64,000 bases of DNA from Micrococcales bacterium (GTDB taxonomy: Bacteria > Actinomycetota > Actinomycetes > Actinomycetales > Cellulomonadaceae), in the NCBI GenBank assembly GCA_009777345.1, contig WRMB01000014.1, forward strand, positions 1 to 64,000. The letters run 5' to 3'. Under the pieces are notes generated by a model, which saw only the letters and a program-made list of their open reading frames with translations, was not told the DNA's origin and ran no database searches. Position numbers and translations under genes: made by a program. Shown piece by piece: positions 8,327-18,883 of this stretch (the first letter of the stretch is position 1; every line of letters begins with the position of its first letter).

Positions 8327-11300
8327 GTGACGACCCGGTGGTGGAACCGGCGGCGGACCGGCTTCGCGGCGGCGGCGACCGTGCCGCTGCTGGTCGGCGT
8401 GCTGGCCTTCGCGCACCAGGGGTTCCCGGTCGCCCGCCTGGACCTGGACGACGGCGGGGTGTGGCTGACGTCCCGGGCAGACCTGGCCCTGGGCCGGTTC
8501 AACGTGCCGGTGACCGAGCTCGACGGTGGCCTGGGCACCCTGGGACCGGAGTTCGACGTGCTCCAGGACGGTGCCGACGTGCTGCTCGTCGAGGGCACCG
8601 AGGTCTCGGTGGTCGACCCGGCGACGGTCGCGACGACCACCCGGGCCTCGGTCGAGGCGGGCGCGACGGTGGACATGGCCGGCGGTACGGTGCTCGTCGC
8701 CGACACCACCGGGAAGATGTGGGTGAGCACCCTCGAAGGGCTGCCCCAGACGGCGGCCGGGACGGCACCGGACCTCGACCTCGGCCGGGGAGCCGCGGCG
8801 GTGGTGGCGCGCAGCGGCACGGTGCTCGCCGTGGACGGCAAGGGGCGGGTCACCACGGCGACTGCCGACGGCGGGTCGAGCAGCCCCGGGACCATCAGCG
8901 GTCTCGGCACGATCGACCAGATCACCGCGGTGGGCGACGAACCAGTGGTGCTCGACGGTACGACGGTGCGTACCAGGCACGGCTCCGTCCAGCTGACCGG
9001 CACCGGGCTGACGCTGCAGCAACCCGGCCCGGCAGCCGACACGGTGCTCGTGGCCAGCAGCGCGGCGCTGTTCGAGGTGCCGCTGCGCGGCGGCAAGCCG
9101 ACCACCCGCCAGACTGGCTCTACCGGCACCCCCGCGGCCCCGGTGCGGGTCGGCAAGTGTGCCTACGGGGCCTGGGCCGCCCCGACCGGCAACTGGCTGC
9201 GGGTCTGCGGGAGCACCGTGGACGATACCGACCGGGAAGAGATCACGGCCGCCGCCGAGCTGCGCTTCCGGGTCAACCGCAGTCAGGTGGTGCTCAACGA
9301 CATCGCGACGGGTCGGGCCTGGTTGCCCGACGCCCCCGAGGTGAAGCAGCCCGCCTGGAACCTGATCACCCCGCGTCCTGACGAGAACCCGAATGCCGAC
9401 AACGGCGAGGAACCGACCACCGAGCACACCACGCAGTGCTCCGAGGAGGGTCTGCCGCCGGTCGCGCACGACGACGAGTACGGGGTGCGGCCGGGCCGTT
9501 CCACCACGCTGCGGGTGCTGGCCAACGACACCACGTCCGACTGCGGGGTCCTGGTCGTCTCGGCGGTGGACGCCCTGCCGGACTCCTTCGGCACCGTGCG
9601 GGTGGTCGACTCCGGCCGGGCGCTGGAGGTGGACGTCCTCGACACGGCGACCGGGTCGGTGTCGTTCACCTACACCGTGACCGACCGGCCCGGGGTGCGG
9701 GCCCCGGCGACCGGGACGGTGCGTCTGACCGTGCACGACTGGTCCCAGAACTCGCCGCCCGTCCAGGTCTCGACCACGACGCTGCGGCTGGGCCAGGGCG
9801 AGAGCCTGAGCGCCGGGGTGCTCACCGACTTCGTCGACCCCGACGGGGACCCGCTGGCGCTGGTCGGCGCGTCGATGGACTGGGGCTACGGCTCCGTGGT
9901 CTTCCGACCGGACGGGGTGCTCACGGTGACCGCCTCCGGCCAGATCGGTTCGACGACCGTGACCTTGCTGGTCACCGACGGGATCGCCCCTCCGGTGGAG
10001 GGTGTCCTGCAGGTCTCGGTCCGGGAGGGTTCCACCAACCCGACGGTCGACCCGGTGCACGCCGTCGGCTATGTCGACCGGCCGCTGGTGGTCGCGCCGC
10101 TGGCCGCGGTGCGCAGCTCGGGCGCCGAGCCGGTGCGGCTGGCCGGGGTCAGCGAGGTGCCGGGTATCTCGGTCGTCCCGGACCTGGTCGCGGGCACGTT
10201 CACGGTCCTGGCCCCGCGCTCTGGGACGTACTACGTGAGCTTTACCGTGGTCTCGGCGCCGAACCAGACCGTGGGCTGGGCCCGGATCGACATCCTCGAC
10301 CTGCCGGGGGAGACGCTGCCGCCGGTGACCGCCGTCGACATCGCCTACCTGCCCGCGGGCGGGTCGGTGACGGTCGACCCGCTGCTCAACGACTTCGACC
10401 CGAACAACCTGGTCCTGGCGCTGCAGTCGGTGAGCGTGCCCGAGGGTTCGGGGTTGCGGGCCGGGCTGGTCGAGCACCGGCTGGTCGTCGTCTCGTCGGT
10501 GCGCACCCTGGACGGGCCGACCCCGATCACCTACTCGGTGTCCAACGGTGCGGCGTCGGCTACCGGGACCATCATCGTCGTGCCGGTGCCGGCCACGGCG
10601 GTCAACCAGCCGCCGGTGGTCCCCGACCGTCAGGTCTCGGTGCGGACCGGCGGCGTGGTCACCGTGAACGTGCTGGACGGCGCGTACGACCCCGACGGCG
10701 GCCCGTTGACCCTGGACCGTGAGCTGCCCGAACCGCTGGGCAAGGACGAGGGTCTGCTCTTCGTCTCCGGCGACGTGCTGCGCTACCAGGCGCCGGACCG
10801 GCCGATGACGGTGTCGGCGACCTTCCAGGTCACCGACTCCGGCGGGGCGTCCACCGCGGCTCGGATCGTCGTCAACGTGCACAGGTCGGACGTGGCGACC
10901 AAACCGCCGCCGGTGCCCAAGGACGTAGTGGCGCGGGTCTTCGAGTCCGAGACGGTGCGTATCAAGATCCCGCTCACCGGGATCGACGTGGACGGCGACG
11001 GCGTGACCCTGCTCGGCCTGGGCGACACCAGCCCCACCCGCGGGGTGGTGACCAAGGTCGGTGCGGACTACCTGGAGTACCAGGCGCTGCCGGGCGAGCT
11101 CGGCACCGACACCTTCACCTACGCGGTCGAGGACTGGACCGGTCAGCGCGCCGTGGCTACCGTCCAGGTCGGTATCGTGCCGCGGTCCGCCGACGAGGCC
11201 GCCGTCGTGGCCCGCGACGACGAGGTGACCGTGCGTCCCGGTACCACCGTCGAGGTCGCGGTGCTGGCCAACGACATCAACTCCGGCGGCGGCGACCTGT

Positions 11301-14300
11301 CGCTGGACCCCGACCTCAACGTCTCCGGCGACCCGGGCACGGGCAGCGCGACCGTCAAGGGCGGGATGGTCGAGGTGCAGGCCACGGCCCCGGGCGTCCT
11401 CCAGGTGCAGTACACCGCCCGCAACGACCGCGGTGGGCAGGGCTCGGCGGTGCTCACCGTGACCGTGGCCGCCGACGCGCCGGTGCTGCCGCCGATCGCC
11501 AAGGACGTCGTCGTGCCCGCCGAGGAGACCATCGGCCGCACCCAGGTCCAGGTGGACGTCATGGCCGTGGCCCGCAACCCGTCGGGCCCGCTGTCCGAGC
11601 TGGAGGTGGTGGTGCCGCAGTCGTCGGCCCGCACCGCCTCGGTGACCGCGGACGGCAAGAAGGTGCTGGTCACCCTGACCGAGACCACCCAGGTGGTCGC
11701 CTACCAGCTGGTCAACACCCGGGACCGCGACGCCAACGCCTACGCCTTCATCACGGTGCCTGCGCTGGGTTTCTTCCCGCCCGCGCTGCGCCCCAACGCC
11801 AAGGAGCTGAAGGTCGGGTCGGGGCAGTCGATCGATATCGACCTGGACGAGCAGGTGCAGGTCGCCCCGGGGCGCAAGCCTTCGCTGCTCGACGAGGCTC
11901 CGCTCAAGGCCGCCAAGGGCCAGGTCGCCGCCGTGAGCTCCCGCACGGTCCGGTTCACCGCCGACGAGGGCTACTCCGGTCCGGCCTCGGTGACGGTGCG
12001 GGTCACCGACTCCACCGGCAAGAGCGACGCCGACGCCCGTGAGGCGACGATCACGCTGCCGATCACGGTCTACGCCTCGGACCTGCACCCGCCGACCTTC
12101 GTCGCGACCACCGTCGCCGTCGGCCCCGGCGACGACCCGGTCGCGGTCGACCTCAACGCGTTCATGAAGACCCCGGAGGGCAACAAGCCGGAGGACGGGG
12201 CGTACACCTTCGCCATGTCCGGCGCGGCCCCGGCCGGGTTCACCACGACGCTGGACGGTTCCCGGCTGGCGGTCAGCGCCGCGGCGACCACCCCGAAGGG
12301 CACCACCGGGTGGCTGACGCTGACCGTCGGCTACGGCCAGACCGGCTCGATGGACGTCACCATGCCGTTGAAGGTGGTGGCCAGCACCCGGCCGCTGGCC
12401 CGGGTCATGGACCGGTCGCTGAGCGACGGCCAGGCCGGTCAGTCCCGGACCGTCGACGTGCTCGCCGACGCCTTCGACCCGTTCGCGGTGTCGGGTGGGC
12501 AGGGCGGGGGACTGACCGTCGTGGGTGCGGTCGTGGAGACGCCGGACGCCGGTACCGCGTCGTTCGACGGCCGGTCCGTGACGGTGCGTCCGGAAGACGA
12601 CTTCGTCGGCGCCATGGTCACCCGGTTCGTCGTGCAGGACGTGACCCGCGACCCTGACCGCCAGGTGGAGGCCCGCATCACCCTCCAGGTGGCGGCGGTC
12701 CCGGCCGCCCCGGCGGCCCCGCGGGTGGTGGGGATCGGCAACCAGGCGGTGGTGCTGGCCTGGAACGCTCCCGATGCGCGCGGCGCCGCGATCACCGGCT
12801 ACCGGGTCACGGCCAGCCCCGGCGGCAAGCAGGTGGCCTGCCCGTCGACCACCTGCACCGTCGACGGTCTGACCAACGGCACGTCGTACACGTTCACCGT
12901 GGCCGCGCAGAACGCGGTGGGCTGGTCCCCGGAGAGCCCGTCCTCGGCCTCTGCCGCGCCTGACGCGGTGCCCGACACACCGGCGGCACCGACCGTCGTC
13001 GGCGGTGACAAGAGCGTGGACGTCAGCTGGTCGGCCCCGGCGAACAACGGGTCGCCGATCAAGTCCTACGAGCTGAGGATCTCCCCGCCGCCCGAGGACC
13101 CGAGGTATCCGTCGACGATCCGGGCGACCACCACGCGGGCGCAGTTCGACGGGCTGACCAACGGACTTTCGTACACGGTGCAGGTGCGGGCGTACAACGA
13201 TGCGTCGGATCCCAGCCTGTGGAGCGAGTGGTCCGGTCCGGCGGTGCCAGCCGGGGTGCCCAACGCCCCGGGAGGGCTGGCGGTCGCGCCCGCCAACGCC
13301 GGTCAGCTCCAGCTGACCTGGCAGGCCCCGTCGAACAACGGTGCGCCGCTGGAGTCGTACCAGCTGACGGTCGACAGTGCCGGGGGCGCGTCGCGGAGCT
13401 TCGCCCCGGCGGCCAACGCGACGAGCTACACCGTGGACGCGGAGAACGGTGTCCAGTACACCTTCACCCTGCGGGCCTCGAACGCGGTCGGGCTGTCGGC
13501 CTCGGCGACCGTCCAGGGCTCGACCTTCGGCGTGCCGGAGGCACCCCAGGTGACCTCGGTGGTCGGGCAGGTGGGCGGTGCCTACGGCAACGGCACGGCC
13601 CAGGTGGTCCTGTCGCCGCGGGGCGACGGCGGTTCGCCGATCACGTACTACAACCTCCGGGACAGCAACGAGCGGCTCTCCACGACGACCAGCACCGAGA
13701 CGACCATCAGCGGTCTGATGGGTGGCCAGGCCGTCTCGGTCCAGGCCCAGGCCTGCAACTCGCGGGGCTGCGGGATCTGGTCGGGCAGGACGTCGGCGTC
13801 GCCGCAGCCGCAGACCAGGCCTGGGTCCGTCAACCTCAGCCTGGACGTCACCTCCGACGCCGCTGGTCAGCCCGTCCAGGCGCAGGCCAGCTGGTCGATA
13901 CCGGCACAGGACGCGGTGTTCTGGGCGGGCGGGTCCGACCGCCAGTACCGGGTGCGGTGGTCCGTCGACGGCCAGACAGTCTCCGAGACCACGACTACGA
14001 CCCGCAATGCCCAGCTGACCCAGGGCCTGCCGGTGCTGAGCGAAGGCAGGCCGTCGGCGAATATCACCGTCACGGTGACCGCCACGACCTCGGTCGGTGC
14101 TGGTGAGCCCGAGCAGCGGGACTGGACCGTGAGCTGGGTCGCCGGGCCCGCCGCCCCGGCCAACCTGCGCGTCGTCATCACCGACGGGAACGTGTTCACC
14201 GGTACCTGGAACCGGGTCGATGGTGCGGTGCGCTACGAGTGGACGGTGTACCGGACCGACGGTGAGGTGACCCGCTCGGGCTCGACCACGGATATGTCCG

Positions 14301-14413
14301 GATCGGCCACCGTGGAGCACGGTGCCAACAACAGGGTGATCTTCCAGGTCCGTGCGGTGGGGGCAGACGGGCGCACATCCAGCTGGACCTCGGTCCAGGC
14401 CTACCCCCAATAA
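8327..14413 (+). CDS. Giant Ig-like/fibronectin type III surface protein
   Basis: About 2028 residues from GTG 8327; the frame is open further upstream but overlaps the kinase gene. One N-terminal hydrophobic segment (about residues 12-29) suggests a signal anchor. Residues 30-365 look like a beta-propeller-type domain; residues 378-1440 hold about nine cadherin-like/Big_9 repeats opening with PPV/VAHDDE and VLAND-type motifs; from about 1458 on there are five or six FnIII domains with W-x-A-P and TNGTSYTFTVAAQN signatures. No sortase motif or C-terminal helix is present. It corresponds to the FN3 protein of PFNA clusters and is probably an adhesin-like or wall-spanning protein. Confidence 0.85.
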   Translation: MTTRWWNRRRTGFAAAATVPLLVGVLAFAHQGFPVARLDLDDGGVWLTSRADLALGRFNVPVTELDGGLGTLGPEFDVLQDGADVLLVEGTEVSVVDPATVATTTRASVEAGATVDMAGGTVLVADTTGKMWVSTLEGLPQTAAGTAPDLDLGRGAAAVVARSGTVLAVDGKGRVTTATADGGSSSPGTISGLGTIDQITAVGDEPVVLDGTTVRTRHGSVQLTGTGLTLQQPGPAADTVLVASSAALFEVPLRGGKPTTRQTGSTGTPAAPVRVGKCAYGAWAAPTGNWLRVCGSTVDDTDREEITAAAELRFRVNRSQVVLNDIATGRAWLPDAPEVKQPAWNLITPRPDENPNADNGEEPTTEHTTQCSEEGLPPVAHDDEYGVRPGRSTTLRVLANDTTSDCGVLVVSAVDALPDSFGTVRVVDSGRALEVDVLDTATGSVSFTYTVTDRPGVRAPATGTVRLTVHDWSQNSPPVQVSTTTLRLGQGESLSAGVLTDFVDPDGDPLALVGASMDWGYGSVVFRPDGVLTVTASGQIGSTTVTLLVTDGIAPPVEGVLQVSVREGSTNPTVDPVHAVGYVDRPLVVAPLAAVRSSGAEPVRLAGVSEVPGISVVPDLVAGTFTVLAPRSGTYYVSFTVVSAPNQTVGWARIDILDLPGETLPPVTAVDIAYLPAGGSVTVDPLLNDFDPNNLVLALQSVSVPEGSGLRAGLVEHRLVVVSSVRTLDGPTPITYSVSNGAASATGTIIVVPVPATAVNQPPVVPDRQVSVRTGGVVTVNVLDGAYDPDGGPLTLDRELPEPLGKDEGLLFVSGDVLRYQAPDRPMTVSATFQVTDSGGASTAARIVVNVHRSDVATKPPPVPKDVVARVFESETVRIKIPLTGIDVDGDGVTLLGLGDTSPTRGVVTKVGADYLEYQALPGELGTDTFTYAVEDWTGQRAVATVQVGIVPRSADEAAVVARDDEVTVRPGTTVEVAVLANDINSGGGDLSLDPDLNVSGDPGTGSATVKGGMVEVQATAPGVLQVQYTARNDRGGQGSAVLTVTVAADAPVLPPIAKDVVVPAEETIGRTQVQVDVMAVARNPSGPLSELEVVVPQSSARTASVTADGKKVLVTLTETTQVVAYQLVNTRDRDANAYAFITVPALGFFPPALRPNAKELKVGSGQSIDIDLDEQVQVAPGRKPSLLDEAPLKAAKGQVAAVSSRTVRFTADEGYSGPASVTVRVTDSTGKSDADAREATITLPITVYASDLHPPTFVATTVAVGPGDDPVAVDLNAFMKTPEGNKPEDGAYTFAMSGAAPAGFTTTLDGSRLAVSAAATTPKGTTGWLTLTVGYGQTGSMDVTMPLKVVASTRPLARVMDRSLSDGQAGQSRTVDVLADAFDPFAVSGGQGGGLTVVGAVVETPDAGTASFDGRSVTVRPEDDFVGAMVTRFVVQDVTRDPDRQVEARITLQVAAVPAAPAAPRVVGIGNQAVVLAWNAPDARGAAITGYRVTASPGGKQVACPSTTCTVDGLTNGTSYTFTVAAQNAVGWSPESPSSASAAPDAVPDTPAAPTVVGGDKSVDVSWSAPANNGSPIKSYELRISPPPEDPRYPSTIRATTTRAQFDGLTNGLSYTVQVRAYNDASDPSLWSEWSGPAVPAGVPNAPGGLAVAPANAGQLQLTWQAPSNNGAPLESYQLTVDSAGGASRSFAPAANATSYTVDAENGVQYTFTLRASNAVGLSASATVQGSTFGVPEAPQVTSVVGQVGGAYGNGTAQVVLSPRGDGGSPITYYNLRDSNERLSTTTSTETTISGLMGGQAVSVQAQACNSRGCGIWSGRTSASPQPQTRPGSVNLSLDVTSDAAGQPVQAQASWSIPAQDAVFWAGGSDRQYRVRWSVDGQTVSETTTTTRNAQLTQGLPVLSEGRPSANITVTVTATTSVGAGEPEQRDWTVSWVAGPAAPANLRVVITDGNVFTGTWNRVDGAVRYEWTVYRTDGEVTRSGSTTDMSGSATVEHGANNRVIFQVRAVGADGRTSSWTSVQAYPQ

Positions 14414-14422
14414 GGAGCTGCA

Positions 14423-15376
14423 GTGACACCGGAGCAGAGTCAGTGGTTCGCCGAGACGTTCGACGCCCTCGTCGCCAATGTCGGCCAGGTGCTGCTCGGC
14501 AAGGAGCCCGTGGTGCGCCTGGTGCTCACCGCGATGCTCGCCGAGGGTCATGTGCTGCTGGAGGACGCCCCCGGTACGGGCAAGACCTCCCTGGCCAAGG
14601 CCATCGCCGCGACCGTCCAGGGCAGCCACCACCGCATCCAGTTCACCCCGGACCTGCTGCCGTCCGACGTCACCGGGGTCACCATCTACGACCAGTCCGC
14701 CCGCCGCTTCCAGTTCCACCCCGGCCCGGTGTTCGCCTCGGTGGTGCTGGCCGACGAGATCAACCGGGCCTCGCCCAAGACGCAGGCCGCGCTGCTGGAG
14801 GTGATGGAGGAGGGCAACGTCACCGTCGACGGGGTCACCCACCCGGTGGGCCGCCCGTTCGTGGTCCTGGCCACGCAGAACCCGATCGAGCAGGCCGGTA
14901 CCTACCGGCTGCCCGAGGCCCAGGTGGACCGCTTCCTGGTGAAGACCTCGCTGGGCTACCCGGACCGGGACGCGACGCTGGAGATCCTGGCCGGGGCCAA
15001 GGACCGCACCATCGGCCTGCAGCCGAAGATCAGCACCGAGTCGGTCGGCACCATGGCCGATATGGCCAAGGAGGTGTTCATCGACGAGGCGGTGCTGGAC
15101 TACGTCGCCCGGCTGGTCGAGGCCACCCGGGACGACCCGCAGACGGCGCTGGGCTCGTCGGTGCGCGGCGGGATGGCCCTGGTGCGCTGCGCCAAGGTGT
15201 GGGCCGCGGCTGAGGGCCGGGAGTACGTCGTGCCCGACGACATCAAGGCCCTGGCCCAGCCGGTGCTGGCGCACCGGCTGATCGTCGAGGCCGAGGCGGA
15301 GTTCTCCGGGGTCACCCAGGCCCAGATCCTCGCCAGGGTGCTGGAGCGGGTCACCCCGCCGGTCGCAGGGCGCTGA
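14423..15376 (+). CDS. MoxR-family AAA+ ATPase
   Basis: A 317-residue MoxR ATPase. Walker A is EDAPGTGKTSLAK (near residue 50), Walker B is VVLADEINRA, then the sensor region ATQNPIEQAGTY and a C-terminal lid. MoxR proteins act as chaperone-like assembly factors together with DUF58 and transglutaminase-like partners, which follow directly here. GTG 14423 is preceded by TAAGGAGCTG, overlapping the stop of the giant surface protein, so translation is coupled. The likely role is maturation of the surface protein or its membrane complex; this is inferred from gene order. Confidence 0.9.
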   Translation: MTPEQSQWFAETFDALVANVGQVLLGKEPVVRLVLTAMLAEGHVLLEDAPGTGKTSLAKAIAATVQGSHHRIQFTPDLLPSDVTGVTIYDQSARRFQFHPGPVFASVVLADEINRASPKTQAALLEVMEEGNVTVDGVTHPVGRPFVVLATQNPIEQAGTYRLPEAQVDRFLVKTSLGYPDRDATLEILAGAKDRTIGLQPKISTESVGTMADMAKEVFIDEAVLDYVARLVEATRDDPQTALGSSVRGGMALVRCAKVWAAAEGREYVVPDDIKALAQPVLAHRLIVEAEAEFSGVTQAQILARVLERVTPPVAGR

Positions 15377-15386
15377 GGAGCCGGGC

Positions 15387-16529
15387 GTGCGGATCACAGT
15401 CTCCCCGCTCGGCTGGGGCATCGCGGCGGTCGGCCTGGTCGCCGCGATCGTCGGCCGACGGGCCGGGTGGGTCGAGCTGGCGGCCGTCGGCGTCGGCTGC
15501 CTGCTGCTGGTCCTGGCCGGGCTGGTGATGGCCTGGGGCCGCGGCCGGTACGAGGTGCGCCTCGAGCTGGCCGAACGGCGGGTGCCGGTGGGCCAGCCGG
15601 TCGTGGCCCGGCTGGAGACCACCGCGGTCCGCCGTTCTCTGCCAGCCCGGGTCGACCTGCCGGTGGGACCCCAGACCGTCGCGATGTGGCTGCCGTCGCT
15701 GGCCGCGGGGGCCAGCCACGACGTGCTGTTCCCCGTGCCCACCGACCACCGGGCCGTGGTGCCCGTCGGTCCGGCGTCGATCCGCCGGGGCGACCCGCTG
15801 GGCCTGATCAGCCGGGACCAGCAGTTCACCGACGTCCTCGAGCTGCTGGTGCACCCCCGGGTCGTGGGCCTGGCCGATGTGCGGTCGGGCCTGCTGCGTG
15901 ATCTGGAGGGCCAGGCCACCCGCGAGCTGTCCGACGCCGACCTGTCTTTCCACGCCCTGCGCGAGTACGCCCCCGGCGACGACCGTCGGATGATCCACTG
16001 GCGCACGTCGGCCCGCACCGGCACGCTCATGGTGCGCCAGTTCGAGGACACCCGGCGTACCCGCACCACGGTCGCGCTGGCGACGTCCGCGGCCGACTAC
16101 GCCGATCCGGACGAGTTCGAGATGGCCGTCTCGGTGGCGGCGTCGCTGGCGCTGCACGTGCTGCGCGACGAGCGCGAGCTGACCTTCCTGGCCGGTGCCC
16201 GACGCCTGACCGCGGTGATCCCGTCGAGCCTGCTCGACGAGTGTGCCAGGCTGGGCACCGGCCCGGACGGCACCCGCACCGCGGACCTGCCGCACCGGGT
16301 GGCCGCCGAGCCGGCCACATCGTCGGTGGCCTTCCTGGTCGGCGGCTCGACGGCGTCGGCGGACGAGCGCCGGGCGGCGGTGCGGCACGTCCCGGCCGGG
16401 CTGCGCGTCGTGGCCGTGGCGTGCGCCGCCGACGCGACGGTCGAGGTGCGCCAGGACGGCCTGGCCTCGCTGGCGAAGATCGGCGCGCTGGAGGACCTGC
16501 CGCGCCTGATGCACCGGGTGGTCCTGTGA
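15387..16529 (+). CDS. DUF58 membrane protein
   Basis: A 380-residue protein with two N-terminal membrane helices (about residues 7-23 and 28-47), a beta-rich middle part, and the DUF58 core REYAPGDDRRMIHW followed by a von-Willebrand-like region. DUF58 proteins are standard partners of MoxR ATPases. The gene starts 10 bp after the moxR-like stop with a GAGGAGCC ribosome site and overlaps the next gene by 4 bp, so all three are expressed together. The biochemical function is unknown. Confidence 0.88.
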   Translation: MRITVSPLGWGIAAVGLVAAIVGRRAGWVELAAVGVGCLLLVLAGLVMAWGRGRYEVRLELAERRVPVGQPVVARLETTAVRRSLPARVDLPVGPQTVAMWLPSLAAGASHDVLFPVPTDHRAVVPVGPASIRRGDPLGLISRDQQFTDVLELLVHPRVVGLADVRSGLLRDLEGQATRELSDADLSFHALREYAPGDDRRMIHWRTSARTGTLMVRQFEDTRRTRTTVALATSAADYADPDEFEMAVSVAASLALHVLRDERELTFLAGARRLTAVIPSSLLDECARLGTGPDGTRTADLPHRVAAEPATSSVAFLVGGSTASADERRAAVRHVPAGLRVVAVACAADATVEVRQDGLASLAKIGALEDLPRLMHRVVL

Positions 16530-18883
16530 CCGCCCCGACGCCGCGCCGGGCGCTCCGCGCCAGTCGCACCGCGGTCGGCCAGCGTCGTGCCGTCGTCGAC
16601 GTGGTGGTCCTGGTGGCCCTCCTGGCGCTGGCGGCCGTTCCGCTGCTGCCGGTGTACGGCGGGTCCGCGGCGGTGCCCGCGCTGGCCGTCGGGCTGGTCG
16701 CCGGGACGGCCCTGGCCGTGGTCGGCGCCTGGGGCCGTTGGGCGGCCTGGCTGGTCACGGTCGTCGCGGTGCTGCTCGTCGTGATCCTCGGCACGCCGCT
16801 GACCGGTGCGCCGACGCTGGCCGGGCTGCTGCCCACACCGGGCGGTGCCGGTCAGGTGCTGACGGCGTCCTTCACCACCTGGAAGGACGCGCTGACCCTG
16901 GACCCGCCGCTGGGTGGTACGGGCGACGTCCTGCTGGCGCCCTTCCTGCTGACCTTCCTCGGGGCGCTGGTCGCCCTCACCCTGGCGCTGCGCACCCGGC
17001 GGACGGTCGGCGCGCTGGCCGGGGTCGTGGTGCTCGTCGTCTCTGGTGTCGCGGCGCTGCTCGGCACGGCCACCCAGCCGGTGCCGCCGCTGGTCACCGG
17101 GACGGTCCTGGTCGCGGTGCTGCTGACCTGGGCCTCGCTGCGCGCCGGGTCGGGAGTGCGCCGCCGCCCGGCGTCAGCCGGGGCGCTGCTCGGGCTGGTC
17201 GTGGTCGGGGCGCTGCTCCTGGCGCCGGTGACCGCGGGCGAGCCCCGGTTCGTGCTGCGCGACCATGTGGTACCGCCGTTCGACCCGACGGCCCACCCTA
17301 GCCCGCTGGCCGCGTTCCGCTCCTACGTCAAGGCCGACGACGAGGTGCTGTTCACCGTCAAGGGCCTGCCCGAGGGCGCCCGGGTCCGGCTGGCCGTCAT
17401 GGACCGGTACGACGGCATGGTCTGGAACGTCGCCGGCGGCCGGGCGGCACAGGGCAGCGGCGAGTTCCGCCGGGTCGGCAGCGCCGTCGCCACCGCCGAC
17501 GAGGGGGTGGAGGCCGAGGTCACCTTCACCATCGAGGGCCTGTCCGATATGGGCTCGTCCAAGGTGTGGCTGCCGACCGTCGGTTCGGCGACGTCTTTCG
17601 ACCTCGACCAGAGCGTGGCCCGTGACCTGCGCTACAACGACGCGACCGGGGCCGCGGTGCTGACCTCCGGGGTGCGACCGGGCCTGACGTACACCGAACG
17701 GGTCGTGGTCGCGAACCTCGACATGCGGGACTCCGATATCGGCACCGCCCGGTCCGCCGATGTCGTGCTGCCCGACGACACCGGGGTGTCGGGGGCGCTG
17801 TCCCGGCAGGCGGCGTCGATCGCCCAGGACGCCACCACGCCCGTCGGCCAGGCCCGGGCGCTGGCCTCCTGGTTGTCCGAGAACGGCTACTTCAGCCACG
17901 GGCTGGACGGGGAGCACCCGTCGCTGCCCGGTCACGGCGCGGCACGGATGAGCCGCCTGCTGGACGCCCCGCCCATGGTCGGCGACGGCGAGCAGTACGC
18001 CTCGGCCCTGGCTCTGATGGCCCGGTCGATGAACCTGCGGGCCCGGGTGGTCATCGGTTTCGTCCCGGGAGCCGGGGACGCCGAGACCGCCGCCCAGGCC
18101 GAGGCGAAGGTGACCGACGGAGTGATCGAGGTGCGCGGCAAGGACGTGCAGGCCTGGGTCGAGATCGCCTTCGCCGGGATCGGCTGGGTAGCGTTCGACG
18201 CTACGCCGCCGACGTCGCGGCAGGCCACCGAGCAGGAGGAAGAGCAGCAGACGCACTCCCAGCCGCAGGTCCTGCAGCCGCCGGTGCAGCCGCCGGTACC
18301 GCAGACCGAACCCGACGACGACGCCCGCCCGCCGCAGACCGACAGCCCGGACGCCGCCCGGCAGGGCTCGGGCTGGGTGCGTGTCCTGACGCGGGTCGGC
18401 GGCGGGCTCGGCCTGCTGCTGCTGCTGGCCTCCCCGGTGCTGGCGGTGCTCGGGGCCAAGTACCGGCGCCTGCAGCGCCGACGGCGGGCCGCGGACCCGG
18501 TCGAAGCGGTGACCGGCGGCTGGGCCGAGCTGGTCGACGCCGCCGTGGACCTGCGCTGGACGCCGTCGCCGGTGGACACCCGCCGGGAGTCGGCTGCCGT
18601 GATCGGTGCTGTCGCGGGCGGTGCCGGTGCGGACGACCCGGCGCTGCCCGTCCGGCTGGGCGACCTGGCGGTGCGGGCCGACCGGGCGGCTTTCGCCCCG
18701 TCGCCACCGTCGCCCGACCAGGCGGAGCAGTACTGGTCGGACGTAGACGAGACCCGCCAGTCCCTCTGGCACGCCGTCCCGTGGCGGACCAGGATGGCTG
18801 GGCGGGTATCGCTCAGGTCTTTGCGCACCCGTCGACCCGGTGACCGCCGGGCTGCGGCGCCCGTCGGGAGGAGAGAACGTTGA
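16526..18883 (+). CDS. TgpA-type transglutaminase-like membrane protein lacking catalytic Cys and His
   Basis: A 785-residue protein. Six or seven N-terminal membrane helices (DUF3488-like) lead to an external domain, the transglutaminase core (about residues 440-570), a Gln/Pro/Glu-rich linker, one more helix (LGLLLLLASPVLAVLGA) and a cytoplasmic tail. In the core the expected G-x-C-E-x-[FY]-A motif reads GDGEQYA (Gly488 replaces Cys) and the expected HAW reads QAW (Gln542 replaces His); only Asp558 (WVAFDATPP) remains. It should therefore be catalytically dead and probably structural or peptide-binding. GTG 16526 overlaps the DUF58 stop; the longer upstream frame is a shadow of DUF58. Confidence 0.88.
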   Translation: MTAPTPRRALRASRTAVGQRRAVVDVVVLVALLALAAVPLLPVYGGSAAVPALAVGLVAGTALAVVGAWGRWAAWLVTVVAVLLVVILGTPLTGAPTLAGLLPTPGGAGQVLTASFTTWKDALTLDPPLGGTGDVLLAPFLLTFLGALVALTLALRTRRTVGALAGVVVLVVSGVAALLGTATQPVPPLVTGTVLVAVLLTWASLRAGSGVRRRPASAGALLGLVVVGALLLAPVTAGEPRFVLRDHVVPPFDPTAHPSPLAAFRSYVKADDEVLFTVKGLPEGARVRLAVMDRYDGMVWNVAGGRAAQGSGEFRRVGSAVATADEGVEAEVTFTIEGLSDMGSSKVWLPTVGSATSFDLDQSVARDLRYNDATGAAVLTSGVRPGLTYTERVVVANLDMRDSDIGTARSADVVLPDDTGVSGALSRQAASIAQDATTPVGQARALASWLSENGYFSHGLDGEHPSLPGHGAARMSRLLDAPPMVGDGEQYASALALMARSMNLRARVVIGFVPGAGDAETAAQAEAKVTDGVIEVRGKDVQAWVEIAFAGIGWVAFDATPPTSRQATEQEEEQQTHSQPQVLQPPVQPPVPQTEPDDDARPPQTDSPDAARQGSGWVRVLTRVGGGLGLLLLLASPVLAVLGAKYRRLQRRRRAADPVEAVTGGWAELVDAAVDLRWTPSPVDTRRESAAVIGAVAGGAGADDPALPVRLGDLAVRADRAAFAPSPPSPDQAEQYWSDVDETRQSLWHAVPWRTRMAGRVSLRSLRTRRPGDRRAAAPVGRRER

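Noticed and set aside
8243..16069. Minus-strand open frame of 2608 codons
   Set aside because: It is antisense to the Ig/FnIII, MoxR and DUF58 genes, is Arg/His/Gly-rich without domains, and comes from GC-rich third positions.
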